Source of the DNA: Henckelia pumila
Lineage: Eukaryota; Streptophyta; Magnoliopsida; Lamiales; Gesneriaceae
DNA: 64,000 nucleotides
Direction of reading: 5' to 3'
Assembly (NCBI RefSeq): GCF_033568475.1
Contig: NC_133123.1
Location: 137,910,242 to 137,974,241 of the forward strand
Translations under genes and position numbers: made by a program
Part shown: positions 51,069-62,731 of the stretch, piece after piece
Numbering within the stretch: position 1 is the stretch's first letter
Layout: each line of letters begins with the position of its first letter
Notes under the pieces: model-generated
Databases searched by the model: none
Seen by the model: the letters and a program-made list of their open reading frames with translations, nothing else
Told to the model about the DNA's origin: nothing

Positions 51069-53624
51069 GTACGGCATGACTAGAGCCCCAAGCAGCGCAA
51101 TAGCATCGGCAGTAGCACCTTGGCCTTTAAGCTTAGGCACAAACATTCCTTTCATCACATCAGCTGCCGGAGGCTTAACATAGCTCAACTCCCCGAAAAA
51201 GCACGCAGCCATCACGAATACTAAAATCGCTATCAAAAGTTCCAGCTTCCTCACCTGTTTCAACATTCAAATTCATCCATTTTATACGACGAGATTTGAA
51301 TTCTTCTGACTAAACCCTTTGTAGAGATGAGCGAATACACGATTCATGATATCTCGTGGGTTTGAAATTTATTGCAATTAACTGTAACAAGGTTAAAAAC
51401 GACGAAATATTGTTATATTAAGACGGATTGATTAAGACTGTGAGGATTTATAATTTTTTTTTTCCTTTAAGAAAGTTGTTTTAAACTTAGAATTTTTATT
51501 TATTTGTTCTTAGCTTTAATTGACGTTTTCCTGCAACATGTTCTTGTTATTTGAAGGCACGGTTAATGCCATCTAAATTGTTTACATATGTTTGTTGCAA
51601 GTGGTGTACAAAAACAAGACAGACTCAACTCAAGCGTCCATTATATTTATTTTATATACCGAAAGTGGTTCGTATTATTCTTATCGTTATACTCCCTCCG
51701 TCTCAAATACATAGTCTTACTTTTTATTTCACACAGATTAAGAATAAATTATTGGGAAAGTAAATTTTATACAAACTTCCTATTTTATTCCTATTTAATG
51801 TATTAAAAAATGATTGCACAATTTTCAATGTGTAGTTAATAGGGGTATATTAATAAATGAGTGTACAAAAAAATTACTAAATATGATATATGACTATGTA
51901 TTTGAAACAAGCAAAAAAGGAAACGTGGACTATATAATTGAAACGCAGGGAGTATTTAATTTCACTTGCAGCATACATCGGTTTTTGAGATGAAGCCCGT
52001 TCAATTGCATGCATTCTGATATTTGATACTGTGGGCATTTAATATGTAAAAAAAAAAAAACAAACAAACTTACATAAATACAATATCTTGTAAGTTCATA
52101 TTAAATTATACATAAACATAGTCAGAGAGACTGAAAATTTTGTGTTCAAAAAACTTATGTAAACGTAAAAGTAACTTATTCAATAACATAATGATATATT
52201 AATTAATTATATATTGTCAGTCTCGATATATATATATATAGTTAGAATTTCCAATGTTAATTTCTAATAAATTCAAGTTATTATAAGAATTCTTCTACCT
52301 TGGATAAGATAATCAATTCAATTCAATAGATAATGCCAAACTTAAAAAAAGATTAATTAATTAAATTAACCGGCCAACTAGCAGTAATTAAACATTCAGA
52401 TGATAGGACGTACATATTTGCTCAGGACACCGGGTGAATTTCATCCGATGCAATATTTACCGTCCAAACAGCTTGGACCCCACATAATTATATGGGGCCC
52501 GGGCTCCTATTCATGGGGCCCGGCACTCATAGCACTTCCCCTTTTATATATGTATAATAATAAGTACATATATATATAAGATAAACGAGTTAAATTAATT
52601 TTGGAGCACGACTTTCAATAATATAATTCCCTATTTTATTAGACTTCAATATTGAAATGTTCTTCCTACCATGAATTAAATACAAGTACTATATATATAT
52701 ATAATTAGTTGTCATTTTCACTTTGTCCTAAATTTCTGATTAATTCTAAACTTACCCCAAATCTTTGGAGTCCGATCAAGAGCAGCGTGCTGCAGCCGGT
52801 GCACAGCACCCCAGCCCAAACTGGAATATGAAACAATATGTTGAGAGCAAAAGCCGTCCCAATCACTGCATGTCCAAAATCAAATATCATTTGTCACAAG
52901 GATTCATTTCTTTTCTGTAAATAGCTTACTTTCCTCTGGAAATATTTCCATTTCATGTCACAACTTAAAAACGGGGAAAGAGGCCAAAAACCATGCACAT
53001 ACACTCAACACTTTCTTTTTTGGAGGGCATACACTCAACATTTTCAATTATTATAAAACTTATAAAATTAAAGATATATATATATGAAAGAAGTTATGTA
53101 AATTTAATCATTACAAGTACTTATGCAAAAGTACCTTCCGGAATGTCTGCGGCTATGACGGCAACCTCGGCCAATAACCATAGACAATATTTCACCAGCG
53201 GCGGATACTCCGATTTGCATAACTCAGACAGGTGTTGCCCTACAGATTAAAATAAAATCTAAAACTCAAAAAAAAAAATTGGGGAACTTGGGATTCAGTC
53301 CCTACATTCAATAATCACTTAAGATTCAATTGTCTCATTGGTCCCACATTTTTTTATGTATAAAATTTGGTATAAAATATTAAATATGTGGTACTAAGAT
53401 ATGATATTTTAGTACTAACTGTTTTAGATTTGGTACAAAAATTATGATTTTGAGTATAACATTGGAACAAATGAAACTTTTTTTGAATTAAGGAGTGCAG
53501 AAAAAAAAAATTTGACAGGGACTGAATCTTAAAAAAACTTATGGAATGGGGACTGAATCCTATTAACTCAAAAAAGGGAAATCTGTTTATTCGTTTATTT
53601 GTTTGTTTGTTTTTTTACGAAATC

Positions 53625-53663
<39 letters not shown>

Positions 53664-55194
53664 GTTAAATTAAATATCAAGTCATGATATATACATATAT
53701 AATTAATTCCTGAAATTTGATCACCTGTGCTAACTCCAAGATTTGCAGCAAGAGATTGAATTATGAGAGCAAAGATCAATCCGACAAGGACCACCCATAG
53801 TAACTGCAAATTCATAAATAATATACAAACATTAATTAAGATGTGTCGATGTATTTATTTTATTTTATATATTTAGAATATATATGTGCATGTGTGTATT
53901 TATTTGAATACCAATAATAGTACAAAATATATATATATCCAGAGTACAGATCCAGTTGACTCATTACTTCATATCTATGGTTTGCTCCAGCTTGTAAATC
54001 AGTTTCCACTGTCACGACATACAGTATAAAATTATTTTAGTTAACAAGTAAAATAATAATTATTATAATTAAATAAAAGAGTGATCAATTCATTTGTAGC
54101 TAGGTGGCGAGACTCTTACAGTTTCCGGGATCCAGGTAAGCTAAAGAAACCAAAAAACCTGGGCCGACATATGACAAAAAGTTTCTCCATCCTGGTTTCT
54201 GCATCGTAGATTCCGAAACAATTCAAGATTCATATGTATATTTACTATTATTATTTTTTTCCCTTTTCCCACAAATTAAACCATCACTTTTAATTCATGA
54301 TACAATTGTTTATTCAAATTTCTCCTCAAAATTGCCAATAAATTTTGGATTCGGCCTCCACGTAAGTTATTCTTTCAAGGCGTAGGGGCATATACCGTGG
54401 AGGACATTTGGAGAAGACCTCCAAACACAAATGTCCATCCTTGTAGGTAGGACATTTGTGCTGAGTAGGAAATAAATTTAGCTTTTTAAATTAATTGTAA
54501 TTGTCATCACGGTGTAGCCGTTATAAAATAATGTTGGTAATTATTTTTTGAATGAAAAATAAATTAAGAGTAATAAAATATCAGTGAGGTCTACAAATGT
54601 TTGGTTTGTAGGATATTTGATTGTGGAATGTGAGATATTTGAAATGTGAGATATTTGATAGATGATGTGGCAAGATAGACCCACAAATATTTGGTAGAAA
54701 TGTTAGTATTGTTGTGGATGCCCTAAGATTGCACTGAAAATTATTCCTGGAATTTCTTTGACGAAATAGCAAAGCAAAAGTAGAAATTAAAATTGAGAAG
54801 AAGATATATATAGAAATTTTCAGATGTCCAACCAATGATTTCAACTCGTTTTCGATAACTAAAACTCGTTACCGTGTTTTAGTGATGCGAAAAATAAAAA
54901 AAAAACTAAAACCCAATACCGGATTTAAGTGGTCAGGGATGAGGTGGACAAGAATAGTTGTGCAACTGAAAATTGCTCTTTATATATATATATATTAAAC
55001 TTAAATGTGGAGAGAAAGAGAGAGAGGACTGAGGAGAAAGGTACCGGATGCGCATGATATTCTTCTTCACCATCGAAACCTTTGCGGTCGGAGCTCACGC
55101 CGCCGGCGGGCGGCGTCTCCGCCACCGAAACCACCCGGCCGTTGATGTTCCTCCCGCCACTTTGCAGCTGATCTTCTTGTTGCAAGCTTGCCAT
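47897..55194 (-). CDS. NRAMP divalent metal transporter, NRAMP1/6-like, copy 2, 13 exons
   Basis: A paralogue of 36661-42316 with identical exon sizes except one extra codon in exon 1. Exons, in sense order: 55194-55045, 54198-54120, 54008-53968, 53803-53725, 53239-53135, 52865-52756, 51254-51073, 50939-50870, 49338-49165, 49084-48980, 48700-48569, 48460-48365, 48235-47897, giving 553 aa. DPGN is at 73-76 and MPH at 248-250, and the transport signature is intact. Differences from copy 1 include the N-terminal [13 protein letters not shown] segment, AGVLCTG versus VGVLFTG in a middle helix, KYCL versus RYCL, and KMKTW versus KMRKW. Its introns carry three MITEs absent from copy 1 and a segment inverted relative to copy 1. 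Both copies appear functional; any division of labour is unknown. Confidence 0.95.
49657..49757. repeat. Two-copy tandem repeat in NRAMP copy 2 intron 8
   Basis: A unit of about 50 bp ('gtgattcctataaatattga ...atatatcattgggg') is present twice with two or three mismatches. It was not noticed at the equivalent place in copy 1. Confidence 0.7.
50213..50514. mobile_element. Foldback Mutator-like MITE in intron 8 of NRAMP copy 2, 302 bp
   Basis: Inverted arms ('tttgtcactttgcga' / 'tcgcaaagtgacaaa'). Perfect 9-bp duplications CACATATTT lie at 50204-50212 and 50515-50523. Copy 1 has the single uninterrupted CACATATTT near 38937. Confidence 0.9.
51692..51952. mobile_element. Stowaway MITE in intron 6 of NRAMP copy 2, 261 bp
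   Basis: The classic Stowaway end CTCCCTCCGTCTCAAATA and the right end ACGCAGGGAG are flanked by TA on both sides (51690-51691 and 51953-51954). The equivalent intron of copy 1 has the empty TA site near 40002. Confidence 0.92.
52575..52690. other. Inverted segment relative to NRAMP copy 1 (intron 6)
   Basis: About 115 bp here is the reverse complement of about 40576-40692 in intron 6 of copy 1 at high identity, while the flanks remain colinear. Both sides carry TA-dinucleotide runs. Confidence 0.85.
53270..53562. mobile_element. Candidate Mutator-like MITE in intron 4 of NRAMP copy 2
   Basis: 'gattcagtccct' near the left and 'ggggactgaatc' near the right form a terminal inverted repeat related to the element at 46415-47168. 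An 'aactcaaaa' word occurs near both sides and may be the target duplication. Exact ends are uncertain. Confidence 0.55.
54385..54723. mobile_element. MITE in intron 1 of NRAMP copy 2, 339 bp
   Basis: Short inverted ends GGGGCAT / ATGCCC. Comparison with copy 1 ('gcgtaagattgc' near 42038) shows that the insertion duplicated only TA, which suggests a Tc1/mariner-type (Stowaway-like) or other TA-targeting element. Confidence 0.75.
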
Positions 55195-55275
55195 TCTCTG
55201 ATATAACAATTTTAATTTTCTATATTTTGTTTTTCCCGAAATATTTTTAATTTATTTGTTTTAGTGGCATGGCGT

Positions 55276-55284
55276 TTATTTATA
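55276..55284 (-). promoter_or_regulatory. TATA box of NRAMP copy 2
   Basis: TATAAATAA on the minus strand lies 82 bp before the ATG at 55194. It sits in the same conserved block as the TATA box of copy 1. Confidence 0.65.
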
Positions 55285-55568
55285 GCTCATGGGAATATAA
55301 TACCGCCTGTTCAAAAACGTTCTCCCCTTTCTGTTTGTTTAGTTCATTTACTCATTTTCTGGAGTAAAGGGAATTAATTAATTTTTTTATAATTTTTTTT
55401 TAAATAAGGATTTTTGACGGGATTCTTAGAGTTTTACTATACATTACCAATTGCTGTTCAAAACTTTAATAAATTAATTAAGAAATTTACTTTACTTTAT
55501 TGACCAAGACCACCTTATATTGATATAATCCAAGGATGATTAATAAGACGTACGATCTCATCCATTTA

Positions 55569-55917
55569 GGGAGTGTTTGCAATAGATTGTGCTTTTTTTA
55601 GAAGTGATTAATTCATAAATTATAAAAATTTAAAAAAAATCAAAAGTTGGTAGTGTTTGAAAACATATTTGAAAATCTAAAAATCAAAGTTGGGTAGTGT
55701 TTGATAAATAAGTAATTATAGTGATTTTAACAATGACCTTCTTATTAGAATCACTTTTGGAGAATAAAAATCACCACATGACTAGATTTTGGATTTTAAT
55801 TAAGTTAATCATAAGCTAACACACAATCTAGGTTTAAGAAACACACAAAAATGATTTTTTTAAGCAAAAAGCTAACAATTTTTTTTTTAGTGATTGCAAA
55901 CACTCCCTTAATTTATT
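55569..55917. mobile_element. Tourist-like (PIF/Harbinger) MITE upstream of NRAMP copy 2, 349 bp
   Basis: The terminal inverted repeat is GGGAGTGTTTGCAA and TTA duplications lie at 55566-55568 and 55918-55920. It is the inverted-orientation relative of 22112-22453. It sits about 375 bp upstream of the copy 2 start codon and is missing upstream of copy 1. Confidence 0.88.
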
Positions 55918-56119
55918 TTGACGTAAATTTAAGGGTAACATCAAAATAATACAGTTGTACATGTTACTTTGTTTTATTCTACAAAATACATATTTAAAAA
56001 ATTAAATTGAATTCATTAAATTATTTAATTGGATTAGGTTAGGCAATTCAATATTTTATGTAAATATAAAATTCGTGATAAAACTTAAAACATGAATTCA
56101 AGTTAAGTTTAATTTTTGC

Positions 56120-56576
56120 AAATACGTTTTAACGGTTGAACCGCTCATAATCGGTCAAGAATCGGCAAAGAATCGGTTCAACCGATTTTCGCTTTTTTTT
56201 TTAATTTAAAACTTTAATTTAATATTTCATTATATATATAATAGATTATTATTTGTAATTTTTACATCGCTAAAAATATTATTTTAGTATTATTAAAGTT
56301 TTTTTAATTAATTTATTTACTTTTAAAAATATATATAACTATGATTAATATTTTAAATATATTTATATCGTTATTTATTTTTCAAACAAGGATAAATATT
56401 TTTTTTTTGTCTATTTATATACATCTTTTAAGTTTTAAAATTTAAACTATATTATTAATTATATTATAATATGAATGGTTTTTCGGTCCGACCGTCCGGT
56501 TAAAACGGTTCGACCGGTTGGACCATTTTTTTAGATAAACCGGTTCGATCACCTGTCCGGTTATGAAAATATTGCA
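56120..56576. repeat. Unclassified insertion with AACCGG-type repeats
   Basis: A segment absent from the upstream region of NRAMP copy 1. Both ends are rich in short inverted words ('aacggttgaacc', 'ggttcgaccggttgg', 'aaccggttcgatc'), and the middle is AT-rich. Ends and class are unclear. Confidence 0.45.
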
Positions 56577-57019
56577 AGTAACCCAATCAAAATTTTAAAT
56601 AATTATTCACTAATTAAATTATTATTAAAATTGTTTAAACATTAATAAAGGTTTAGCAATGAAACATAAAATTTTTTAAGATAATTATTTTAATTTATTT
56701 TTCCTGATTATTCCGCATTCTTTGTTATGTATGCATAAAATAATATAATTATATATGATGATCAGTTTATTTCCTCGTTGTGGTTCTTCTGATATATGAA
56801 ATTAAATAGTCTTATTTTTATTAATGATGATATAATATTTTCTTCTAAGATAATAATTATCTTAATGTAAATATAAAATTTAATTTTATTATATTAGTAT
56901 ATCAAGTGAGTTGTAAGAACTTTTAATCCCAGTTGAGAGAGAGAAGACAATAATAATAATAATTATTATTTTTAAAAATATAATCTGGGGCCCCATGTGA
57001 TAGTTACTATTGATTATAT

Positions 57020-59330
57020 ATTTATATGCTGAAATAGGTTATAGGTACAGTGTTTGACCAATTGTGAAGGCTAAAAAAATTGGGAGTACTGTAAAAAATT
57101 TTAATATCAACCTCATTGTCAATTATTTCAAGAGGGAAAAAAAAATAGCTCTTAATCCCTGGTTATGGGAGGATAATTGAGGAGTCAACCCTCGCCATGC
57201 CTCTCTCGTTATGATTTATCTATTTTTTTAATGACATTATCCGAAAGACATTAAATTACATACGAATCGTTATGATAATATCTAATTTCTAGTACTTCAA
57301 TAGTTCTATTATAATATATTAGCGTCTCTTACACTCGATGCATGCATATACATATATTTTTATTTTAATAATTAATTTTTATGTTATTTTTAGAACTCAA
57401 ATGATGAATTAGATTTCAAAAGTTTAAGAGTAAGAAGTGAGAACTATCTAGCTAATCTAAAAAATTTAAAATATAAACAAAGATAGCGAATGTCATTTTG
57501 ATAAATAAGATAACATCTAATGGCTAAAAAAAGGAGACCATATAAAATGATTAATTTTTCTAATAATTTTATTTTTTTAAGGAATTGAGTTAGGATATCA
57601 TCTCAAATTTCATCAATTAATTGAAAGTTAGTTAATTAAAAGTTTTCATCTATAATAATATAGTGTAAGATATAATTTTATTATTTTCTACGTTTTGTAT
57701 ATATATTATATGGTCCTCGTTAAAATATCACTTGTATCTATACCATACTATTATATAAATTATAATGTAACGATTATATTGATCATCATTTTAATGGATG
57801 AGCGAAAACTATACTGTGAAATTTTGACTGTTTAAACAACGTTATCGTGAATGGGGGTGATGCAATGAGTGACAACATTGGGAAAGGAACAAGAAGCTAA
57901 GAATCACGCTGTCCGGATCGGAACAAGTGTGGTGTTATTTTGTTTACAGTAATATTTAACGATAATGAATAAAGTCACGTTTTTATTTGATTGGATTTGT
58001 TTGTTTGTTTATACATAAAATAAAATAAAATAAAATAAATCACATCAATTAATTGTTCGGTATTAATGGTAACACTCATATTATTAACTCAATCTGTGAA
58101 CTAAATTTAAAGATGAACATATTGAATTAAGTCAATTTGATATATAGAAATTATTACCACAATGTATAGTTATCACATATAACAATTATATTATTTTATT
58201 TTCGCTTGTTGTTCCAGTCTAGCTAGCTAGCTAGTGACTGACTTTATTTTGTTATATTAATTACAATCAATGAACTTAGCTATGACTAGTACTCCATAGA
58301 GAAAAGGACTTTTAAATTTAAACAATTATGTAGTGTACTAAAAGAAATCAAAATCGCATTAATATAATTAATTTATGAATATTTTAAAAAATACAGTAGT
58401 TAAATCACCAAGGTGGCTAATGTCAATTTTAAAAAGGCAAATTGCATAGAAGTACCATAATACGGGTAGTTTATCTATGAAAAGAATATTCCTAATCGAA
58501 ATCACCGGGATTGTCCAACAAATTAGATCAATCATTAACTAAATTGTAATTCTAAATACGAGTTAATTTTTGTTAATAATATTTTATACATCACATATCG
58601 GAAAACTTAGTTTTGTCACATATTTTAGAAAATCAATATAATAAATCAAACAAGTCACAAAATTAAAAATTTTGAAATTGTATATTATGACAAATGCTCG
58701 TCACCCTAAAATTAAAAATGAAGGGAGTGGATCATATATATTTTTTGAGTTGAGAAATGAGTTTATTACAATTAAAATCTTGAACTTGATATCTCATGAT
58801 CTAAACTTGAGATCTTATTATTCGATTAATTATAAACCATCGGTTGAAAATATAAATAGCTAGTTTGAAGAAGGCATGAATGGGGCTTGGTCTAATATTT
58901 ATTTAGCAAAAGAGCTAACTATTAGTTAATTAGGCCGAACTTTAGGTGGCCAATCAATTGTCAAAAATGCGTTAGCAAACCAAATTTCAACTTGGATGAC
59001 TTCAAAATAACCTCATGAGTGATTTGATTTAATCAAGTGTCACTCATCCATCATCATATAATATATGTACGCGTCAACTTTCTGTGAGTTTGTGTATTTG
59101 ATAAAGTGAAAAAATGCATGCATAATGCCACTGGAAAATCTTCAACTACCTCATGTTTCATTCAGATGGATAACACTTGACAAGAATGACGCCTCAATTT
59201 GTATTTAGATATATGTTTGCGTATGCCAGGTGTCAATCCCATAGGCGCCCTTCTAATTTAAATTAACTGGAAAGAATATAATTTATAAAATTCGTCCTGT
59301 TAATATGTTCAATTGTATATAACCTATTAA
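57020..59330. other. Intergenic DNA, no gene seen
   Basis: Homology to the NRAMP copy 1 upstream region ends near 57505. Beyond that, AT-rich sequence has a short (TAAAA)n tract near 58015-58040 and a (CTAG)n tract near 58220. No convincing coding sequence. Confidence 0.5.
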
Positions 59331-59339
59331 GATCGTGTA

Positions 59340-59925
59340 CTTGTACCTTAATCAAGCTAGTTTAAAGGGAAGGATTGTCTAAGTTCTTAAATGTAATTTT
59401 CAAAAAATTTATCTAATTGATGTGGGGCATTGACAAAATCCTACCTCAAGTAATGAACATTTGGAGCATGAAAATATTAACGGAGGGCCCAAATATGGAC
59501 GACCCAACACATAACGGTGAAACCTGTATATAATAAAAGCGTCAAGTACTTGGCAGCCTACCATGGGACAAATGCTCTGATACAATGTCAAGACGATGGG
59601 CTTAAAGTTAACTCAACATCAAAAGCTATCTCGAGAAGCAATGTCTATTCAGTCGATGTGAGACATCTTAACAAACTCACTCACGCGCACTAATGAACAT
59701 CTGAAGTGTACATGAAGATATTAACTGGTGGCAAACTATGAGCAATTCAACGCATGCATAATGGTGCACCTGAGCTCTGATACTATGTTAAGATTGTGAA
59801 TTTGGAATTAATTCATTCCAAAAGCTAGCTCAAATGAGAAAGATTGTATAAGTCTGTATATGCATTTTCAGGAATTTTATTTAATCGATATGTGACAATT
59901 ACACACTGTAATAATAAAGAGCATA
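59340..59925. repeat. Degenerate tandem repeat with tRNA-Met-like ends
   Basis: At least two and perhaps three related units share 'aaaagcta', 'aaggattgt', 'atttaatcgat' / 'agtcgatgtgagac', 'aatgaacat', 'gaaaatattaac' and 'gctctgata(c)a(a/c)tgt' in this order. The 'gctctgatac' word matches the initiator tRNA-Met 3' end that retrotransposons use for priming. Confidence 0.5.
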
Positions 59926-60024
59926 TCTTTCGAGAGCTCCCAAACTTATAAACTCCAAAATTAGTTTAAAAACCTCCCATATCTTTCGGATCTACATGAG
60001 ATTTTAAAAATAATTAGTATTATA

Positions 60025-60130
60025 TATCAAGTTTGGGATGGCATAGGCCTATCTCCAAAGCATGAGAGACAAGGCTCGAATCTCCTTGTAAAAACCTCAA
60101 ATTTTTTATACATTTTTTATGTTTGTTTTG
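60025..60130 (+). repeat. Possible tRNA-derived SINE fragment
   Basis: TGGCATAGGCC resembles a pol III A box, and AGGCTCGAATCTCC about 30 bp later resembles a B box. A T-rich tail follows. No target duplication was found. Confidence 0.35.
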
Positions 60131-61339
60131 GACTCATGGATTAATTGACACATATTCAATTTTTTTTTAATTGAGTCAGTTTTAATGATTGAAGTATAGT
60201 GTCTATTATTATGTCTTTATTAAATTGAATTATTTTTTTTGTTTTTATGTATTGACGTTAACCGTGGTATTTTCTATAAAACTAAAATTTACCTTTAATT
60301 AAAATTTTATTTTAACTAACTTTTTTAGTACTTAAAAAAAGGTCTAAAAAATTAGTTAAAAAATATAATTTTGATTAAATTTTAAAAATAAAATATAAAA
60401 TGACACAAAAAATTAGAATTTTTATTAAGTTAAAATTTGATTTCGATAATAATGACATATCTTTGTGGCCCTCAAACAAAAATTTCTCAATTATTATTTT
60501 TTATATATATATCTCACACTAAAACAGAAAGTTTTAGGAAAATAACGACATAGACTACATTGTCAAAAAAACGAAACTAACAGTCATTGCTGGAAATTGA
60601 TAGCTCTGACACTGCCGCACATTATCATCACTTAATATGTGGCTCCTCCCAAACCTTATATCTTGAATCCGCCTCTGGTTTCGTGATGAGTAATCTCCAT
60701 AAAAATTTCTTAGAATATGTGCGACTGAAGGGATAAACACGCTTAGAAAACTTGTGTTGATGTAGTGAGAACAATCGTCATGGAGTAATATTTATTATGC
60801 CTCACTTGTTGACTTGTTTATTCGCATACTTGGATCAGGATGTGACACAATTGGCGACTATGCATTCAAATATTTCCTCCGCAGATTATAAATTAACTTT
60901 GGTACAATGTCATATATTCCATCCTTGTTATTCGCAAGTTGTGCAATTACTAGAGCAAGAATTGTCAAGAGCAACATTAATTATCATGCATATATGCATG
61001 TCGACCCATGCACCCATTTTTGTAGATATATGGGATATTTGGCTTTCATCGTTGGTGCCACGGTACGTACGAATTAATCTATCCCCCTTTAGACAAAATT
61101 ACACATGCTTTTCTAGTGGTCGTAGGAAATAAAAAAAAAAAATTGAAGGTCGTTTTAGAAATGATTCTCAGCATCCTAATTGTGCACTAGTTTGAACACT
61201 AGCTAGTTAGCGCCCCCTTTCTACTGAAAATATGATTGCTAAAAGCCACAACAAATTTTTGTAGATTCTTATCATTCGAGTTTGTAATTTCCGTATTTAT
61301 ATGACATGAATATGATCTTCAGAAAAAATATAGGAAAAA
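60131..61339. other. Intergenic DNA, no gene seen
   Basis: AT-rich. Open frames of 60-110 codons here show no recognisable domain or codon pattern. Confidence 0.4.
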
Positions 61340-61588
61340 TAGTTTTTTTAGTCAATTAACTTGTTTAGCCTTTGGTTTTGATACATCAACTTTTAAGAGT
61401 TTGGCTTTGATATACTAATTAACTTTTAATTTTGGCAATTTTGGTCCAAGTGTCGATGTAACATCGAAAAATGCTGGCGTGATCACATTGAAAAATGATA
61501 GCTTGACATCGAAAAATGTTGACATGTGTCAAATTAACAATCACGTCAGCAGTTGGACCAAAATAAATTTTATTTTACGTACACCTAG
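61340..61588. repeat. Foldback MITE remnant interrupted by gypsy insertion
   Basis: Contains 'tttagtcaattaact', 'ggcaattttggtcc', three 'acatcgaaaaatg' type words and 'agttggaccaaaat', as in the foldback MITE family. The gypsy LTR begins immediately after. Confidence 0.4.
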
Positions 61589-62655
61589 TGTAACACCCGA
61601 TATTTTAATACGTAAATTCGCATGCATAATTAGGAAATTTATTTATTTGAAATTTTAGATTATGGGTTAAATATTTATGTGAAATTATTTGTGCATGTTT
61701 TAAGTTATTTTTAAGCATTTAACCCATAATTAGTGATTTTCATGATTTATGGAAATTTAATTATTTTACCGCGTAGAGGGGACCGTGGACGGACGAGATG
61801 ACAACTTTCTATCCAATTTATTTCATGAGCCTTTTAAGAGCCCAAAAATATTATTTTGAGTTTTATTTCCTCAAAATTATCAGTATTTAATTTTATATAT
61901 TTTTAGGAGTCCGTTTTTATTCAAAATAAGCCAAAATAATGACTTTATCTTTAAAATTCCCTAAAATAATTATTTCGGGATTTTATTAAAGTTATCAGAT
62001 TTCAATTATTATTTAGAGCTTTTAAGTTATATATTTCATATTTAAAATTTCTTATTAATATTTTTAATTATTCCAAAACTTTATTTTAATTAAAAACACC
62101 CTAATTCTACCCCCAAACCCCACGACCCAAAGCACTCAGCCGCCACCTCCTTGTTCTTCAGCCTTCCTCATCAGATAGCAATCTCCAAGGGTTCCATAGC
62201 CGAGATTTCTTCGAAGCTTCGAGTTGTTCGTCGTCCCGTCGTCCCGGAATCGTCACCTTCGCCTTTTTCTCTTCAAACATCGGTGAAAGACATGTTTTTC
62301 TTTCAAATTTTCGTACCTATCAGATATTATAGAGTGTGTATTGTGTATGCATCGAATTTTTTTAAAGTTTTCAGAAAAGGGTTCGTTTCTTTTGTTGAAG
62401 ACGCACGGTTTTGGTTGTTTTGCTTGATCATGCTCACGTTTTCTTCATCCATGGTGCGTCCAGCTGCTGGTCAAGGGTCCCTAAGTCGTGTGAGAGTGGT
62501 CTGGACTTGAGTGGCTCGAGTGGTTCGAGCCAAACGAGCCCAGGTAGGTGCTGGTGCAGGATCGGGCTTGGGGGCGCAGGTCTAGGGTTTGATGGAAGGG
62601 GGCTCGGCTGCTGCGTGTGGGTTAGCATGGGGTCAGGGCTAGGGGCTGGTTCAGA

Positions 62656-62731
62656 CCGCCCAGACGTGGGCTACGTCTGGGCGGCGGCGCTCCGGCCAGG
62701 GGCGGCCGGAAGCAGCCAAGGAGTGGCTGCT
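62656..62731 (+). other. Triple GC-rich hairpin cluster in plus-strand gypsy LTR
   Basis: Perfect stems of 12 bp (62656-62667/62673-62684), 7 bp (62691-62697/62704-62710) and 8 bp (62711-62718/62724-62731). The order matches the cluster in 5719-5805 on its sense strand, with different outer stem sequences and a shared TCCGGCC/GGCCGGA centre. Confidence 0.8.

Noticed and set aside
60797..61132. Plus-strand 111-codon frame
   Set aside because: No recognisable domain, AT-rich surroundings and no splice or promoter context; likely chance.
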